From: Brucella pseudintermedia
Lineage (GTDB): Bacteria > Pseudomonadota > Alphaproteobacteria > Rhizobiales > Rhizobiaceae
Assembly (NCBI RefSeq): GCF_008932435.1
Contig: NZ_WBWE01000003.1
Coordinates: 303,055-367,054 of the forward strand
Length of the DNA stretch: 64,000 bases
Reading direction: 5' to 3'
Shown: positions 1 through 7,511 of the stretch, in pieces
Position numbering within the stretch: the first letter of the stretch is position 1
Layout of the letters: every line of letters begins with the position of its first letter
Position numbers and translations under genes: made by a program
The notes under the pieces: generated by a model
Database searches by the model: none
What the model was told of the DNA's origin: nothing
Seen by the model: only the letters and a program-made list of their open reading frames with translations

Positions 1-458
1 GGAAGATTCACGCCGGCAACGCACATTGCCGACTCGTCATAATTTCTCCCCCGTTGTTATCATTAGATCGTTCGGCGCGGCTTGCACAATGTCTTTTCGT
101 TTGGGCAGAACATCGATGTCGTGCTGGGACTGAGGCACAATTCTTCCATCAGGGATGGACAAGCAAAAACCTCAACAGATCGGTGTCGAAAACGCCTGCT
201 CTTCCCTGACCATCTGCACGCCTGAAAGGATCCGCATGCGATGGATAGCTTAGATCAACCATCCTTCGGTACAATGGCGGCAGTTGATGCCCTTTGTCCA
301 CGAGCGCTAGCTTTGGACTCCGCCCCTTTTTGGCCTACTTTCTCAACGATGCGACGCGGGCCTGCTATCAAATGTCAAACCTGTAGCCCGGAATCCATTC
401 GGCGTGCGGAGACAACTTCAGGAAGAATGATGGGACCGTACAAAAATCGGCTTGCAAG
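1..458. other. non-coding or decayed stretch at window edge
   Basis: I find no convincing gene here. The short open frames have irregular composition and match no family I recognise. The stretch may be upstream DNA of the gtrA-like gene or the remains of older island genes. Confidence 0.4.
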
Positions 459-839
459 ATGCTGAAGCGTTTTCCTCGCTTTGCCGGCGGCTCCGCAATA
501 GGGGCTGTCATCGACTATATCGTGACCCTCTGTTCAAGCCATTATCTGAATTTATATCCGTCTGTCGCGCTGGCAATTGCCATGGTTATCAGCGGATCTA
601 CGGTGTTTTTCTTCCACGTCCGCATCACATACGGAGACACAACGGGAAACCTGTTTCGGCGCTACGTCCTCTTTATGATTTGGACCTGCCTGATCTTCTT
701 CTTGCGAGCGATTGTCTTGCAGGGTGGCCTGTACACTGGCCTGCCGCTTGCTGTCGTGTTACTCATTGCGCTTGCATTTGTCTCGATACTTAATTTTATC
801 ATTTCAACCGTTATCATTTTCGCAAAGAAACCGTCATGA
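459..839 (+). CDS. GtrA-like small membrane protein
   Basis: A 126-residue, strongly hydrophobic protein with about four membrane segments (roughly residues 10-30, 36-55, 70-88 and 97-120), the layout of the GtrA/DPMS family. These proteins are thought to help move polyprenyl-linked sugars across the inner membrane for O-antigen, teichoic acid or arabinogalactan modification. The stop codon overlaps the start of the next gene in an ATGA (836-839), so it is translationally coupled to a family 2 glycosyltransferase, as in gtrA-gtrB pairs. No strong ribosome binding site is visible before the ATG. Because the partner glycosyltransferase is truncated, the pair is probably not functional as a unit here. 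Family assignment is by topology and neighbour. Confidence 0.75.
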   Translation: MLKRFPRFAGGSAIGAVIDYIVTLCSSHYLNLYPSVALAIAMVISGSTVFFFHVRITYGDTTGNLFRRYVLFMIWTCLIFFLRAIVLQGGLYTGLPLAVVLLIALAFVSILNFIISTVIIFAKKPS

Positions 840-1015
840 GCGCCAGGACCCTCTGCATCATCATTCCGGTCTATAATGAGGCGGAAGGTTTGGCAGATTT
901 GCTCGCCAAGCTTAACGTGATTGCTGACAGAACAGCTACCGAGTTTGGGATCGCCATCGAATTCATCTTTATCGACGATGGTAGCAGCGATGACAGTTTT
1001 ACCCTGTTGTGTTGA
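836..1015 (+). pseudogene. glycosyltransferase family 2, 3' truncated by IS
   Basis: The first 59 codons of a GT-A fold glycosyltransferase remain: a start IIIPVYNEAEGL, then IEFIFIDDGSSDDSF, the family's nucleotide-binding DDGSSDDS region. The frame runs into the insertion sequence, which begins at 1010, and stops at 1013-1015 inside the element's end. A dolichol-phosphate mannosyltransferase/GtrB-type enzyme would normally be over 300 residues, so the catalytic half is missing. No continuation is found on the far side of the element, so this is not a simple insertion that could be restored by precise excision. It overlaps the gtrA-like gene by four bases. Confidence 0.85.
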
Positions 1016-1063
1016 TTGCCACTGAGAACTGACCCGGCGTTTCCACCGAGAATTGGCTCTGAC
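1010..1063 (+). repeat. IS left end, terminal inverted repeat
   Basis: The outer repeat 1010-1035 is a perfect inverted copy of 2738-2763. It contains GAGAACTGACCC, and a related sub-repeat GAGAATTGGCTC starts 24 bp further in (1048-1063), so each end has two similar half-sites that may be separate transposase contacts. Confidence 0.85.
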
Positions 1064-1119
1064 TCATATTTGCTGTTGTTGGTATGCAGACTTTCGCTGG
1101 TTCACTGGAAGGATCAGCA

Positions 1120-2676
1120 ATGCAACATCGATTTCAGCGCACGGGTCTCGCACCGGACGGTTTTTTGGTAGATTCAGTGCAGTTCGCCGACGAGAGCGTG
1201 CAAATCCTGTTACGATCACGTTCTCCCTCAGGGCTTTGCCCCAGTTGTGGGCGGTCGAGCCGCCGCGTTCAAAGCCGATATCTGAGAAGGCCAGCGGACT
1301 TGCCCCTTTGTGGTCGGCGAGTGGAGCTGACGATTGTGGCGCGTCGGTTCTGGTGTGATGCCGTTTTATGTGGGCGGCGCATCTTCTGCGAACAGTTCAA
1401 TGACGGTGTCCTGGCACGCTATGGTCGGCGGACCCAACGGCTGGAGACAATTGTCCACCACCTCGGTCTCGCGCTTGGCGGCAGGCCTGCGGCGGCCTTT
1501 GCCGAGCGCCTGATGGTGCCAGTGAGCAACGACACGTTGCTACGGGTGGTTCGCCGCCGAACGGCTGATCAGAACGATGAGCTAACGGTCATCGGCATTG
1601 ATGATTTTGCCTTCCGACGCGGCCAGACATATGGAACGATCATTTGCGATCTGAAGCGCCGGCGGCCAGTCACCCTTCTGCCGGATCGTGCGTTGGATAC
1701 GTCTAGAGCATGGCTTGCCGGACACCAGTCAATATCGATTGTCGCCCGCGATCGGGGCGGTGGCTATGGTGAGGCCATCGCGAAAGCTTTACCTGACGCT
1801 GAACAGGTCGCCGATCGATGGCACCTTATGGAAAACTCGAGCCGGGCGTTTCTGGATGCGGTTGGCAAGTCGATGCGCCATATCAGGCAAGCGGTCGGCA
1901 GCAACGTCGTTGATCCCAAGCTTCTAACTTACGCGGAAAGGCTACAGTATGAAGGATATCTGCGCCGTCAGGAGACCAATGAGGCGATACAAGGATTGGC
2001 CAAGAAGGGAATATCAATTCGGCAGATTGTCCGGCAAACCGGTCATAGCCGAAAACTGGTTCGCGATGTCCTGCGTGGTCAACGCCTCGATGTATTCCGA
2101 ACGAAGCCGAGTTCGCTGGATAACTGGCTGCCATGGCTTAACAACCGTTGGGAAGAAGGGGCGCGAAACGCCTTGGCGCTGTGGCGCGAGATGAAAGCAA
2201 AAGGCTTCCCAGGACAGAGCGGTGTTGTCTCGCAATGGGCACAACGTCGACGTTTGGCTGAGAAGGCAGGCCAGAGCGGATTTGCGCGCACGCCATCGTC
2301 GCGGGTTATTGCTCGACTGATGACCGCCGCACGCGATGACCTGGCAAAATCCGAGGCTATCCTTGTCGCGGCAATCGAAGTGAACGTTCCGGAGTTGGTT
2401 GCTGCCCGCAAGGCCATTGGGGACTTTCAATCTATGATCCGTTCAAAGTCAGCGGCGAAACTTGAAGGCTGGCTTGAAACCGCCAGGGACAGTTTGATTG
2501 GGTCCTTTGTAGGCGGCGTTGAAAAGGACCTCGATGCAGTCCGAAATGCTATCGTCTCCCCTTGGTCGAACGGGCAAACAGAAGGCCAAATTACCCGCCT
2601 GAAACTGATCAAACGCCAGATGTACGGGCGCGCAAAACTCGACCTTCTGCAAGCACGGCTGATTGGTACATCATAG
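1120..2676 (+). CDS. ISL3 family transposase
   Basis: A 518-residue transposase from the ATG at 1120, chosen over the in-frame ATG at 1084 because GGAAGGA lies six bases before it. The N-terminal zinc-finger region shows CPSCGRSSRRVQSRY followed by a second cysteine pair in a basic stretch (RRFWC, then C later). An ISL3 catalytic core follows, with acidic residues in VIGIDDFAFRRG, a later VARDRGGGY, QVADRWHLMEN, and a C-terminal SPWSNGQTEGQITRLKLIKR block. It moves the element by cut-and-paste as is usual for the family. The frame is intact with no internal stop, so the copy may be active. Confidence 0.9.
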   Translation: MQHRFQRTGLAPDGFLVDSVQFADESVQILLRSRSPSGLCPSCGRSSRRVQSRYLRRPADLPLCGRRVELTIVARRFWCDAVLCGRRIFCEQFNDGVLARYGRRTQRLETIVHHLGLALGGRPAAAFAERLMVPVSNDTLLRVVRRRTADQNDELTVIGIDDFAFRRGQTYGTIICDLKRRRPVTLLPDRALDTSRAWLAGHQSISIVARDRGGGYGEAIAKALPDAEQVADRWHLMENSSRAFLDAVGKSMRHIRQAVGSNVVDPKLLTYAERLQYEGYLRRQETNEAIQGLAKKGISIRQIVRQTGHSRKLVRDVLRGQRLDVFRTKPSSLDNWLPWLNNRWEEGARNALALWREMKAKGFPGQSGVVSQWAQRRRLAEKAGQSGFARTPSSRVIARLMTAARDDLAKSEAILVAAIEVNVPELVAARKAIGDFQSMIRSKSAAKLEGWLETARDSLIGSFVGGVEKDLDAVRNAIVSPWSNGQTEGQITRLKLIKRQMYGRAKLDLLQARLIGTS

Positions 2677-2699
2677 GGCTTCTACTTCAGCAAATCTGC

Positions 2700-2763
2700 G
2701 TCAGAGCCAATTCTCAATGGAAATATCAGGCCACGCTGGGTCAGTTCTCAGTGGCAATCAACA
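2700..2763 (-). repeat. IS right end, terminal inverted repeat
   Basis: This is the reverse complement of the left end: the inner half-site lies at 2700-2715 and the outer 26-bp repeat at 2738-2763. The central part between them differs from the left end. Confidence 0.85.
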
Positions 2764-3240
2764 TTATACGGTCCATCCGCGCGGCGTATTGTATGGTCCA
2801 AAGACTCGAATAACGGCAAAAGTTGAAAAGACTCGTCGGATAAGAAACTGGATTCAGGTTCGTAAGGCTAATCGCACCGTGCCATTGTATGGTTCAAAGA
2901 CTCGGACGCCGCTAAGCGCAAAAAGACTCGCCCGAAACGAAATCGGTTTCAGGTTCGTATGGTCGCTTTCGAATGGAAAGGGGCCATACAGGCCTGTCGC
3001 GAGAATAAACGTTGAAAGGTTTATCGGAAAGGAACGTAGGTAAATGTTGGTATGGTCCTACGCATGAAGCGTAAAGCCATACAGGACTGAACGCTGAAGA
3101 GACTCGCCCGCAATGAAAGTGGATTCAGGTTTGATATGGTTTACCGCCCCATGCGGTGGACCATACGAGACTTGAACGACTATACCGCCTTCAGGTTGGT
3201 ATGGCTTTATGCATCATGTATAGAACCATACAGGACTCAG
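2764..3240 (+). repeat. array of degenerate hairpin repeats, non-coding
   Basis: Four clear hairpins sit at 2957-2989, 3050-3082, 3135-3165 and 3199-3231. Each opens with (G)TATGG and closes with CCATA(C). The inner stems differ but pair in each copy: CTTTC/GAAAG, TACGC/GCGTA, ACCGC/GCGGT and TATGCA/TGTATA. Two more degenerate copies near 2765-2798 and 2862-2895 keep the inner stem but lack the closing CCATAC and instead carry TATTGTATGGTCC or CATTGTATGGTTC. Between hairpins are conserved linkers such as AAAGACTCG (2799, 2827, 2896, 2922 and, variant, 3098) and TTCAGGTTNG just before the stems. The first two units have a 96-bp period. Family unknown to me. Confidence 0.8.
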
Positions 3241-3421
3241 GCGAGGCCAGACGCTTAAAGGCCCCTGCGCCGCAAACGCAGCTTCCGACTCCCAATTGTC
3301 ATGCTTTTAATCGGATCGCGACTAAGCAAACTCGCCCGAAAAACCGGGACGAAACCCGCCGTGGCGCTACCTATTTGCTACCTAGGCTAAATCAATAATG
3401 TTTCTAAGTACTTGATTTTTA
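3241..3421. other. gene-free spacer between hairpin array and tRNA-Arg
   Basis: A further linker-like piece, AACTCGCCCGAAAAACCGGG, starts at 3329, and an AT-rich stretch follows up to the tRNA 3' end. The position beside a tRNA 3' end is where integrases of islands and prophages commonly insert. I see no integrase gene and no second copy of the tRNA end in the window. Confidence 0.5.
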
Positions 3422-3498
3422 TGGCGCACCCGACAGGATTCGAACCTGTGACCTCTGCCTTCGGAGGGCAGCACTCTATCCAGCTGAGCTACGGGTGC
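3422..3498 (-). tRNA. tRNA-Arg (anticodon CCG)
   Basis: The reverse strand folds as a cloverleaf: acceptor GCACCCG pairs with CGGGTGC, the anticodon stem-loop is CTGCC-CTCCGAA-GGCAG giving CCG (reads CGG), and the T arm holds GGTTCGAATCC. The 3' CCA is encoded (complement of TGG at 3422-3424). Its 3' side faces the IS and repeat region. Confidence 0.95.
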
Positions 3499-3606
3499 AT
3501 AGCCGGAAGGCTCGAAGCCTTTACATGCGCGTTTCTAACCGAACCGCGCATGTGCATCAACGACTTATTTTGAGAAATCAGAGCAAAGTTGCGACAGCTT
3601 CCGCTG

Positions 3607-5229
3607 TTACGAACGCAAGCCCGGGGCCTCCTGCCCCGTCCGCTCGACATATTCCGTATAACCGCCGCCATATTGGTGAATGCCGTCAGGAGTCAGTTCC
3701 AGAACCCGGTTCGACAATGCGCCAAGAAAATGCCGGTCGTGCGATACGAACAGCATCGTGCCTTCATAGGCTGCAAGCGCCTTGATGAGCATTTCCTTGG
3801 TATCGAGATCAAGATGGTTGGTCGGCTCGTCCAGAACGAGGAAGTTCGGCGGATCGAAAAGCATCGCTGCCATGACAAGGCGCGCCTTTTCGCCGCCCGA
3901 AAGCACACGGCACTTCTTTTCGATGTCGTCACCGGAGAAACCAAAGCAGCCGGCGAGTGCCCGAAGCGGCGCCTGCCCCGCCTTTGGAAAGCGCTCTTCC
4001 AGCCATTCAAGTATCGTCGCGTCGCCGTCAAGCACATCCATCGCATGTTGCGCGAAATAGCCGAGCTTGACGCTCGCGCCGATATTGACACTGCCCTTGT
4101 CCGGTTCGGCAGCGCCGGCAACCAGCTTCAGCAGCGTCGATTTTCCAGCGCCGTTGACACCCATGATGCACCAGCGTTCGCGGCGGCGCACCATGAAGTC
4201 AAAACCGTCATAGATCGTGCGGCTGCCATAAGTCTTGTGCACGCCCTTCAGGCTCACCACGTCCTCGCCCGAACGCGGCGCAGGCGCGAAATCGAAGGCG
4301 ACCGTTTGGCGGCGGCGCGGTGGCTCGACGCGATCGATCTTCTCCAGCTTCTTCACGCGGCTTTGGACTTGCGAAGCATGGGAAGCACGCGCCTTGAAGC
4401 GCTCGATGAACTTGATCTCCTTGGCAAGCATTGCCTGCTGACGTTCAAACTGGGCCTGCTGCTGCTTTTCATTCAGCGCCCGTTGGCTCTCATAGAAGGC
4501 ATAATCGCCGGAATAGGTCGTCAGCGAGCCGCCGTCGATTTCGATAATCTTGGTGACGATGCGGTTCATGAATTCGCGGTCGTGCGAGGTCATCAGCAAC
4601 GCGCCGTCGTAATTTCTAAGGAACGCTTCCAGCCAGATGAGGCTCTCCAGATCGAGATGGTTGCTCGGTTCGTCGAGCAGCATCACATCCGGGCGCATCA
4701 GCAGGATGCGCGCCAGCGCAACACGCATTTTCCAGCCGCCGGAGAGCTTGCCGACATCGCCGTCCATCATTTCCTGCGTGAAGCTCAGGCCCGCCAGAAC
4801 CTCGCGCGCGCGGCCATCCAGACCATAGCCGTCCAGCTCTTCATATCGCGCCTGCACTTCACCGTAGCGCTCGATGATCGCATCCATCTCGTCCATGCGG
4901 TCAGGATCGACCATCGCGGCTTCAAGCTCGCGGAGTTCCGCCGCAACCACGCTGACGGGGCCAGCACCTTCCATGACTTCCGCCACGGCAGAACGCCCGC
5001 CCATTTCCCCGACGTTCTGGTCGAAATAGCCGATTGTCACGCCTTTCTCGACGGAAACCTGCCCTTCGTCCGGCTGTTCATCGCCCGTAATCATCCGGAA
5101 CAGTGTCGTTTTGCCCGCACCGTTGGGCCCCACAAGGCCGATCTTTTCGCCGCGGTTCAAAGCGGCGGACGCCTCGATATAGAGAATGCGATGGCTGTTG
5201 GACTTGCTGATATTGTCGATACGGATCAT
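3607..5229 (-). CDS. ABC-F family ATP-binding protein
   Basis: A 540-residue soluble protein with two ABC ATPase domains and no membrane segments. Domain 1 has Walker A GPNGAGKT at about 34-41, signature LSGGW at 162-166 and Walker B LLDEPSNHLD at 184-193. Domain 2 has GVNGAGKST at 357-365, LSGGEKAR at 443-450 and LVLDEPTNHLD around 464-474. A charged linker (about 245-320) joins them, the ABC-F hallmark that reaches into the ribosome. ABC-F proteins act on translation, resolving stalled ribosomes or protecting against antibiotics, rather than in transport. Subgroup (YbiT, EttA or Uup-like) cannot be settled by eye. It stands alone, convergent with nothing and upstream of tRNA-Arg on the same strand. 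Confidence 0.92.
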   Translation of the reverse strand: MIRIDNISKSNSHRILYIEASAALNRGEKIGLVGPNGAGKTTLFRMITGDEQPDEGQVSVEKGVTIGYFDQNVGEMGGRSAVAEVMEGAGPVSVVAAELRELEAAMVDPDRMDEMDAIIERYGEVQARYEELDGYGLDGRAREVLAGLSFTQEMMDGDVGKLSGGWKMRVALARILLMRPDVMLLDEPSNHLDLESLIWLEAFLRNYDGALLMTSHDREFMNRIVTKIIEIDGGSLTTYSGDYAFYESQRALNEKQQQAQFERQQAMLAKEIKFIERFKARASHASQVQSRVKKLEKIDRVEPPRRRQTVAFDFAPAPRSGEDVVSLKGVHKTYGSRTIYDGFDFMVRRRERWCIMGVNGAGKSTLLKLVAGAAEPDKGSVNIGASVKLGYFAQHAMDVLDGDATILEWLEERFPKAGQAPLRALAGCFGFSGDDIEKKCRVLSGGEKARLVMAAMLFDPPNFLVLDEPTNHLDLDTKEMLIKALAAYEGTMLFVSHDRHFLGALSNRVLELTPDGIHQYGGGYTEYVERTGQEAPGLRS

Positions 5230-5346
5230 GAAACGGGAGGACTTTGCGAGAGGATGGGAACTTAAGGCGGTCGCGTTGCGGCCACCCTATGCCATGACAG
5301 CACGGGCAAGTCACCCCACTTCGCGATTGTGAGCGTGACAGAATGT

Positions 5347-6396
5347 TCAGGGAATGTTGTGCAGCCACTGCTCGGTCGAGAATTTCTCGATTACGAGCTT
5401 TTCCGCCGCCACATATTCCTCCGGCGTGATGGTGCCGCTGACGCCGCCATTGAGGGACACGAAGGTGTCCTTCATGCGCTTGATGACTTCCTCGCGCGGC
5501 AGCCCCGTCTGGCTGCGAACCGGATCGACACGCTTGACGGCACTTGCCGTGCCCTTGTCGCTCAATTTCTCGCGCCCGATGCGCAGGACTTTCACCATTT
5601 TCTCGGCGTCCATGTCATAGGCCATGGTCACATGATGGAGGACCGTTCCCTTGGAAAAGCGCTTCTGCGCCGCGCCACCAATCTTGCCCTTGGAGCTCGA
5701 AATATCGTTGAGCGGCTTGTAAAACGCATCGATGCCAAGCGAATTGAGCGCTTTCAGCACCCAATCGTCCAGAAATGCATAGGAATCGGCGAAGCTCATG
5801 TCGCGGACAAGTTCGCCGGGTGCATAAAGCGAATAACTTATGGTGCTGCCAGGTTCAACGAACATGGCGCCGCCGCCGGTCACGCGCCGGACAGTCTCGA
5901 CGCCAAATTCGCGCGTTGCCTCCATATCGACTTCGTTGCGCAGCGACTGGAACGCGCCGATGATGATGGCGGGGCGTTCCCATTCCCAGAAACGCAATGT
6001 TGGCGCGCGGCGTCCGGCGGCGACTTCCTTTGCCAGAACCTCGTCGAGCGCCAGATGCATCGCGGGCGAAACCGCAGGCATTTCGACGATCTGCCACTCA
6101 AAATCCCGCCATGTGCGTGCAACGCCCAGTGCGCGCCGGACGGCAATCGCCACCGCTTCGGGGCTGAAACCGAGCATCATGGCATCCGGACGAAGACCCA
6201 CCCTCACCGCGTCTGCGATCTGCTCCGACGAGGCATCGGCGGAGAGACCTTCAACAGCGTTGCGGATATCCTGCAAAGCCTCATCCGGCTCAAGGAAGAA
6301 ATCTCCCGCAACCTGCACATCGCTTAAGCGTCCGTCGCGGACATCCAGATCAACTACGACAAGTTTTCCACCGTGGACTTTATATTCGCCGTGCAT
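5347..6396 (-). CDS. lipoate-protein ligase family protein
   Basis: A 349-residue protein. The first ~100 residues resemble the small accessory domain that in E. coli LplA lies at the C-terminus; here it comes first. The rest is a biotin/lipoate ligase catalytic domain with RRVTGGGAMFVEPG, the lipoyl-AMP binding loop, and GKIGGAAQKR, which holds the expected catalytic lysine. Such enzymes attach free lipoate or octanoate to E2 and H proteins through an adenylate. GGGAGG eight bases before the ATG supports this start. The reversed domain order is seen in some alphaproteobacterial and archaeal proteins. Whether it uses lipoate or another acid is unproven. Confidence 0.85.
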   Translation of the reverse strand: MHGEYKVHGGKLVVVDLDVRDGRLSDVQVAGDFFLEPDEALQDIRNAVEGLSADASSEQIADAVRVGLRPDAMMLGFSPEAVAIAVRRALGVARTWRDFEWQIVEMPAVSPAMHLALDEVLAKEVAAGRRAPTLRFWEWERPAIIIGAFQSLRNEVDMEATREFGVETVRRVTGGGAMFVEPGSTISYSLYAPGELVRDMSFADSYAFLDDWVLKALNSLGIDAFYKPLNDISSSKGKIGGAAQKRFSKGTVLHHVTMAYDMDAEKMVKVLRIGREKLSDKGTASAVKRVDPVRSQTGLPREEVIKRMKDTFVSLNGGVSGTITPEEYVAAEKLVIEKFSTEQWLHNIP

Positions 6397-6483
6397 GTGT
6401 GCAGCCTCCCGAACAGTGAACGTGAGTGTTTCATTTCATGAAACCTGCGGGAAAGGAAGCTCGTTCCGAGCAAAAGAGCGGGA

Positions 6484-6630
6484 CTATATTCCAGCTTCAG
6501 ATGGCGCGGAACGTTGAACAAGCGATGTCTGGCGCGCTTCTTTCGTTTTGTGGCCGACATAAAACCCAACGGCGACCATGGCCGCCAGAACAACGATGAT
6601 CGATTTGAAACGAAAAGGCAGTCGATGCAT
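6484..6630 (-). CDS. possible 48-residue single-pass membrane protein
   Basis: From the ATG at 6630 a 48-codon frame encodes a basic start (MHRLPFRFK), one hydrophobic segment (SIIVVLAAMVAVGFYVG) and a short polar tail ending in SEAGI, so positive-inside topology predicts a cytoplasmic N-terminus. GAGG lies about nine bases upstream. It is upstream of, and on the same strand as, the lipoate ligase gene, and fills otherwise empty sequence. No homologue is recognised. Codon usage looks reasonable, but the length makes chance plausible. Confidence 0.45.
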   Translation of the reverse strand: MHRLPFRFKSIIVVLAAMVAVGFYVGHKTKEARQTSLVQRSAPSEAGI

Positions 6631-6798
6631 TTCATAACCTCATTCTTGCCGCAGCAAACCAGAGCAGAAAATGTTTGTCGACCCCGCCTCATGGAATTCT
6701 TAACCAGCTGGCAAAATTCCCATTGGACACAGCACATTCATCCTCTGTTCAAGATACCGGAACTAAAGCATATTTCACCGATATCAGAGGGACTCATC

Positions 6799-7362
6799 AT
6801 GATACCTGCACTCAAGACGACCGTTGCTTCAATATGCCTTGGCGGCCTGGTAACCGTCCTCGCCCCGCTCGTTGCGCCGGCATCGGCAGCACAGCTGCAG
6901 CGCTGCGCCAGCGAGAACGGAATTTGCCAGCTGCCCTACCCGGCCGAAGTGGTTTACGGCACTGGCGGACGGAATACCTCCCGCTTCATCGACCGCCCGC
7001 AGGTCAACTGCTCCAACCGCGTCTTCGGCGACCCCGCGCCCGGTCAAAAGAAGAGCTGCTCCTTCGTCGTACAGGATCGCTGGGACAGGCCGGATCGTCC
7101 GGGCCGTCCTGATCGCCGCGATCGTCCGGGCCGGTATGACCCGTATGACCGCTACGAAGATCGCGACCGTGACCGTGACCGTGACTGGAGTCGTTGCGCA
7201 AAGGAAGGCGGTTTCTGCGATTTTTACGGGCGCAAGCGCGTCCGCTACGGCGCCGAGGGCCGCTTTACTGAAGGCGTGTTCCGCAATGGCGTTCGCTGCG
7301 ACAACCGCACCTTCGGTGATCCCGCACGCGGCAAGTCCAAGACCTGCTACGTTCTCGACTGA
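6799..7362 (+). CDS. secreted cysteine-rich protein with two related domains
   Basis: A 187-residue protein from the ATG at 6799. A signal peptide (about residues 1-32, ending APASAA) is followed by two copies of a ~50-residue module. Each has a CA.E.G.C start, a YG..G(R) block, a C.N..FGDP...G..K.C end and four cysteines, spaced for two disulfides. The modules are joined by a linker of tandem RPDRPGRPDRRDRPGR-like and RDRDRDRDW repeats, rich in Arg and Asp. Similar modules occur in extracellular proteins and some polysaccharide-active enzymes, so surface or glycan binding is possible, but function is unknown. A longer upstream frame exists but lacks a signal peptide at its start. Confidence 0.8.
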   Translation: MIPALKTTVASICLGGLVTVLAPLVAPASAAQLQRCASENGICQLPYPAEVVYGTGGRNTSRFIDRPQVNCSNRVFGDPAPGQKKSCSFVVQDRWDRPDRPGRPDRRDRPGRYDPYDRYEDRDRDRDRDWSRCAKEGGFCDFYGRKRVRYGAEGRFTEGVFRNGVRCDNRTFGDPARGKSKTCYVLD

Positions 7363-7404
7363 AAATCGAACGCACGACCAGGCGTTTCGATACAAATACA
7401 AAAA

Positions 7405-7433
7405 GGCGGCGACCGGATCGGTCGCCGCCTTTG
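7405..7433. terminator. bidirectional terminator between convergent genes
   Basis: A perfect 10-bp stem GGCGGCGACC/GGTCGCCGCC with a 5-base loop (7405-7429) is flanked by A-tracts on the left and TTT on the right. It sits between the converging cysteine-rich protein gene and the porin gene and could stop transcription from both sides. Confidence 0.85.
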
Positions 7434-7511
7434 TCGTTAGAAACATGGACTGGAGGTCATCATAATTCTACGACAATGCTTGTGCCGATGGCGGCACTGT
7501 CAGCCAGCCTG

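Larger units (their letters stand above)
1010..2763 (+). mobile_element. ISL3-type insertion sequence, apparently complete
   Basis: The element is 1754 bp with a single transposase gene between 26-bp perfect inverted repeats at 1010-1035 and 2738-2763 (outer end TGTTGATTGCCACTGAGAAC). A second inverted pair lies further in, 1048-1063 and 2700-2715 (GAGAATTGGCTCTGAC). The bases just outside (CCCTGTTG on the left, TTATACGG on the right) do not match, so I see no target-site duplication, although ISL3 elements usually leave one of about 8 bp. The left flank is a glycosyltransferase gene and the right flank is a hairpin repeat array. Confidence 0.9.

Noticed and set aside
2788..3240. CRISPR array
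   Set aside because: The repeats are degenerate, of uneven spacing (65-96 bp), and have hairpins whose arms differ, with no cas genes; this is not the constant repeat and unique spacer pattern.
3300..3421. Integrase remnant next to tRNA-Arg
   Set aside because: Reading the minus strand gives no integrase-like sequence, and stop codons interrupt every frame.
3589..5265. Long plus-strand open frame opposite the ABC-F gene
   Set aside because: It has no family features and is the complement of a gene with two clear ABC domains; codon choice explains the length.
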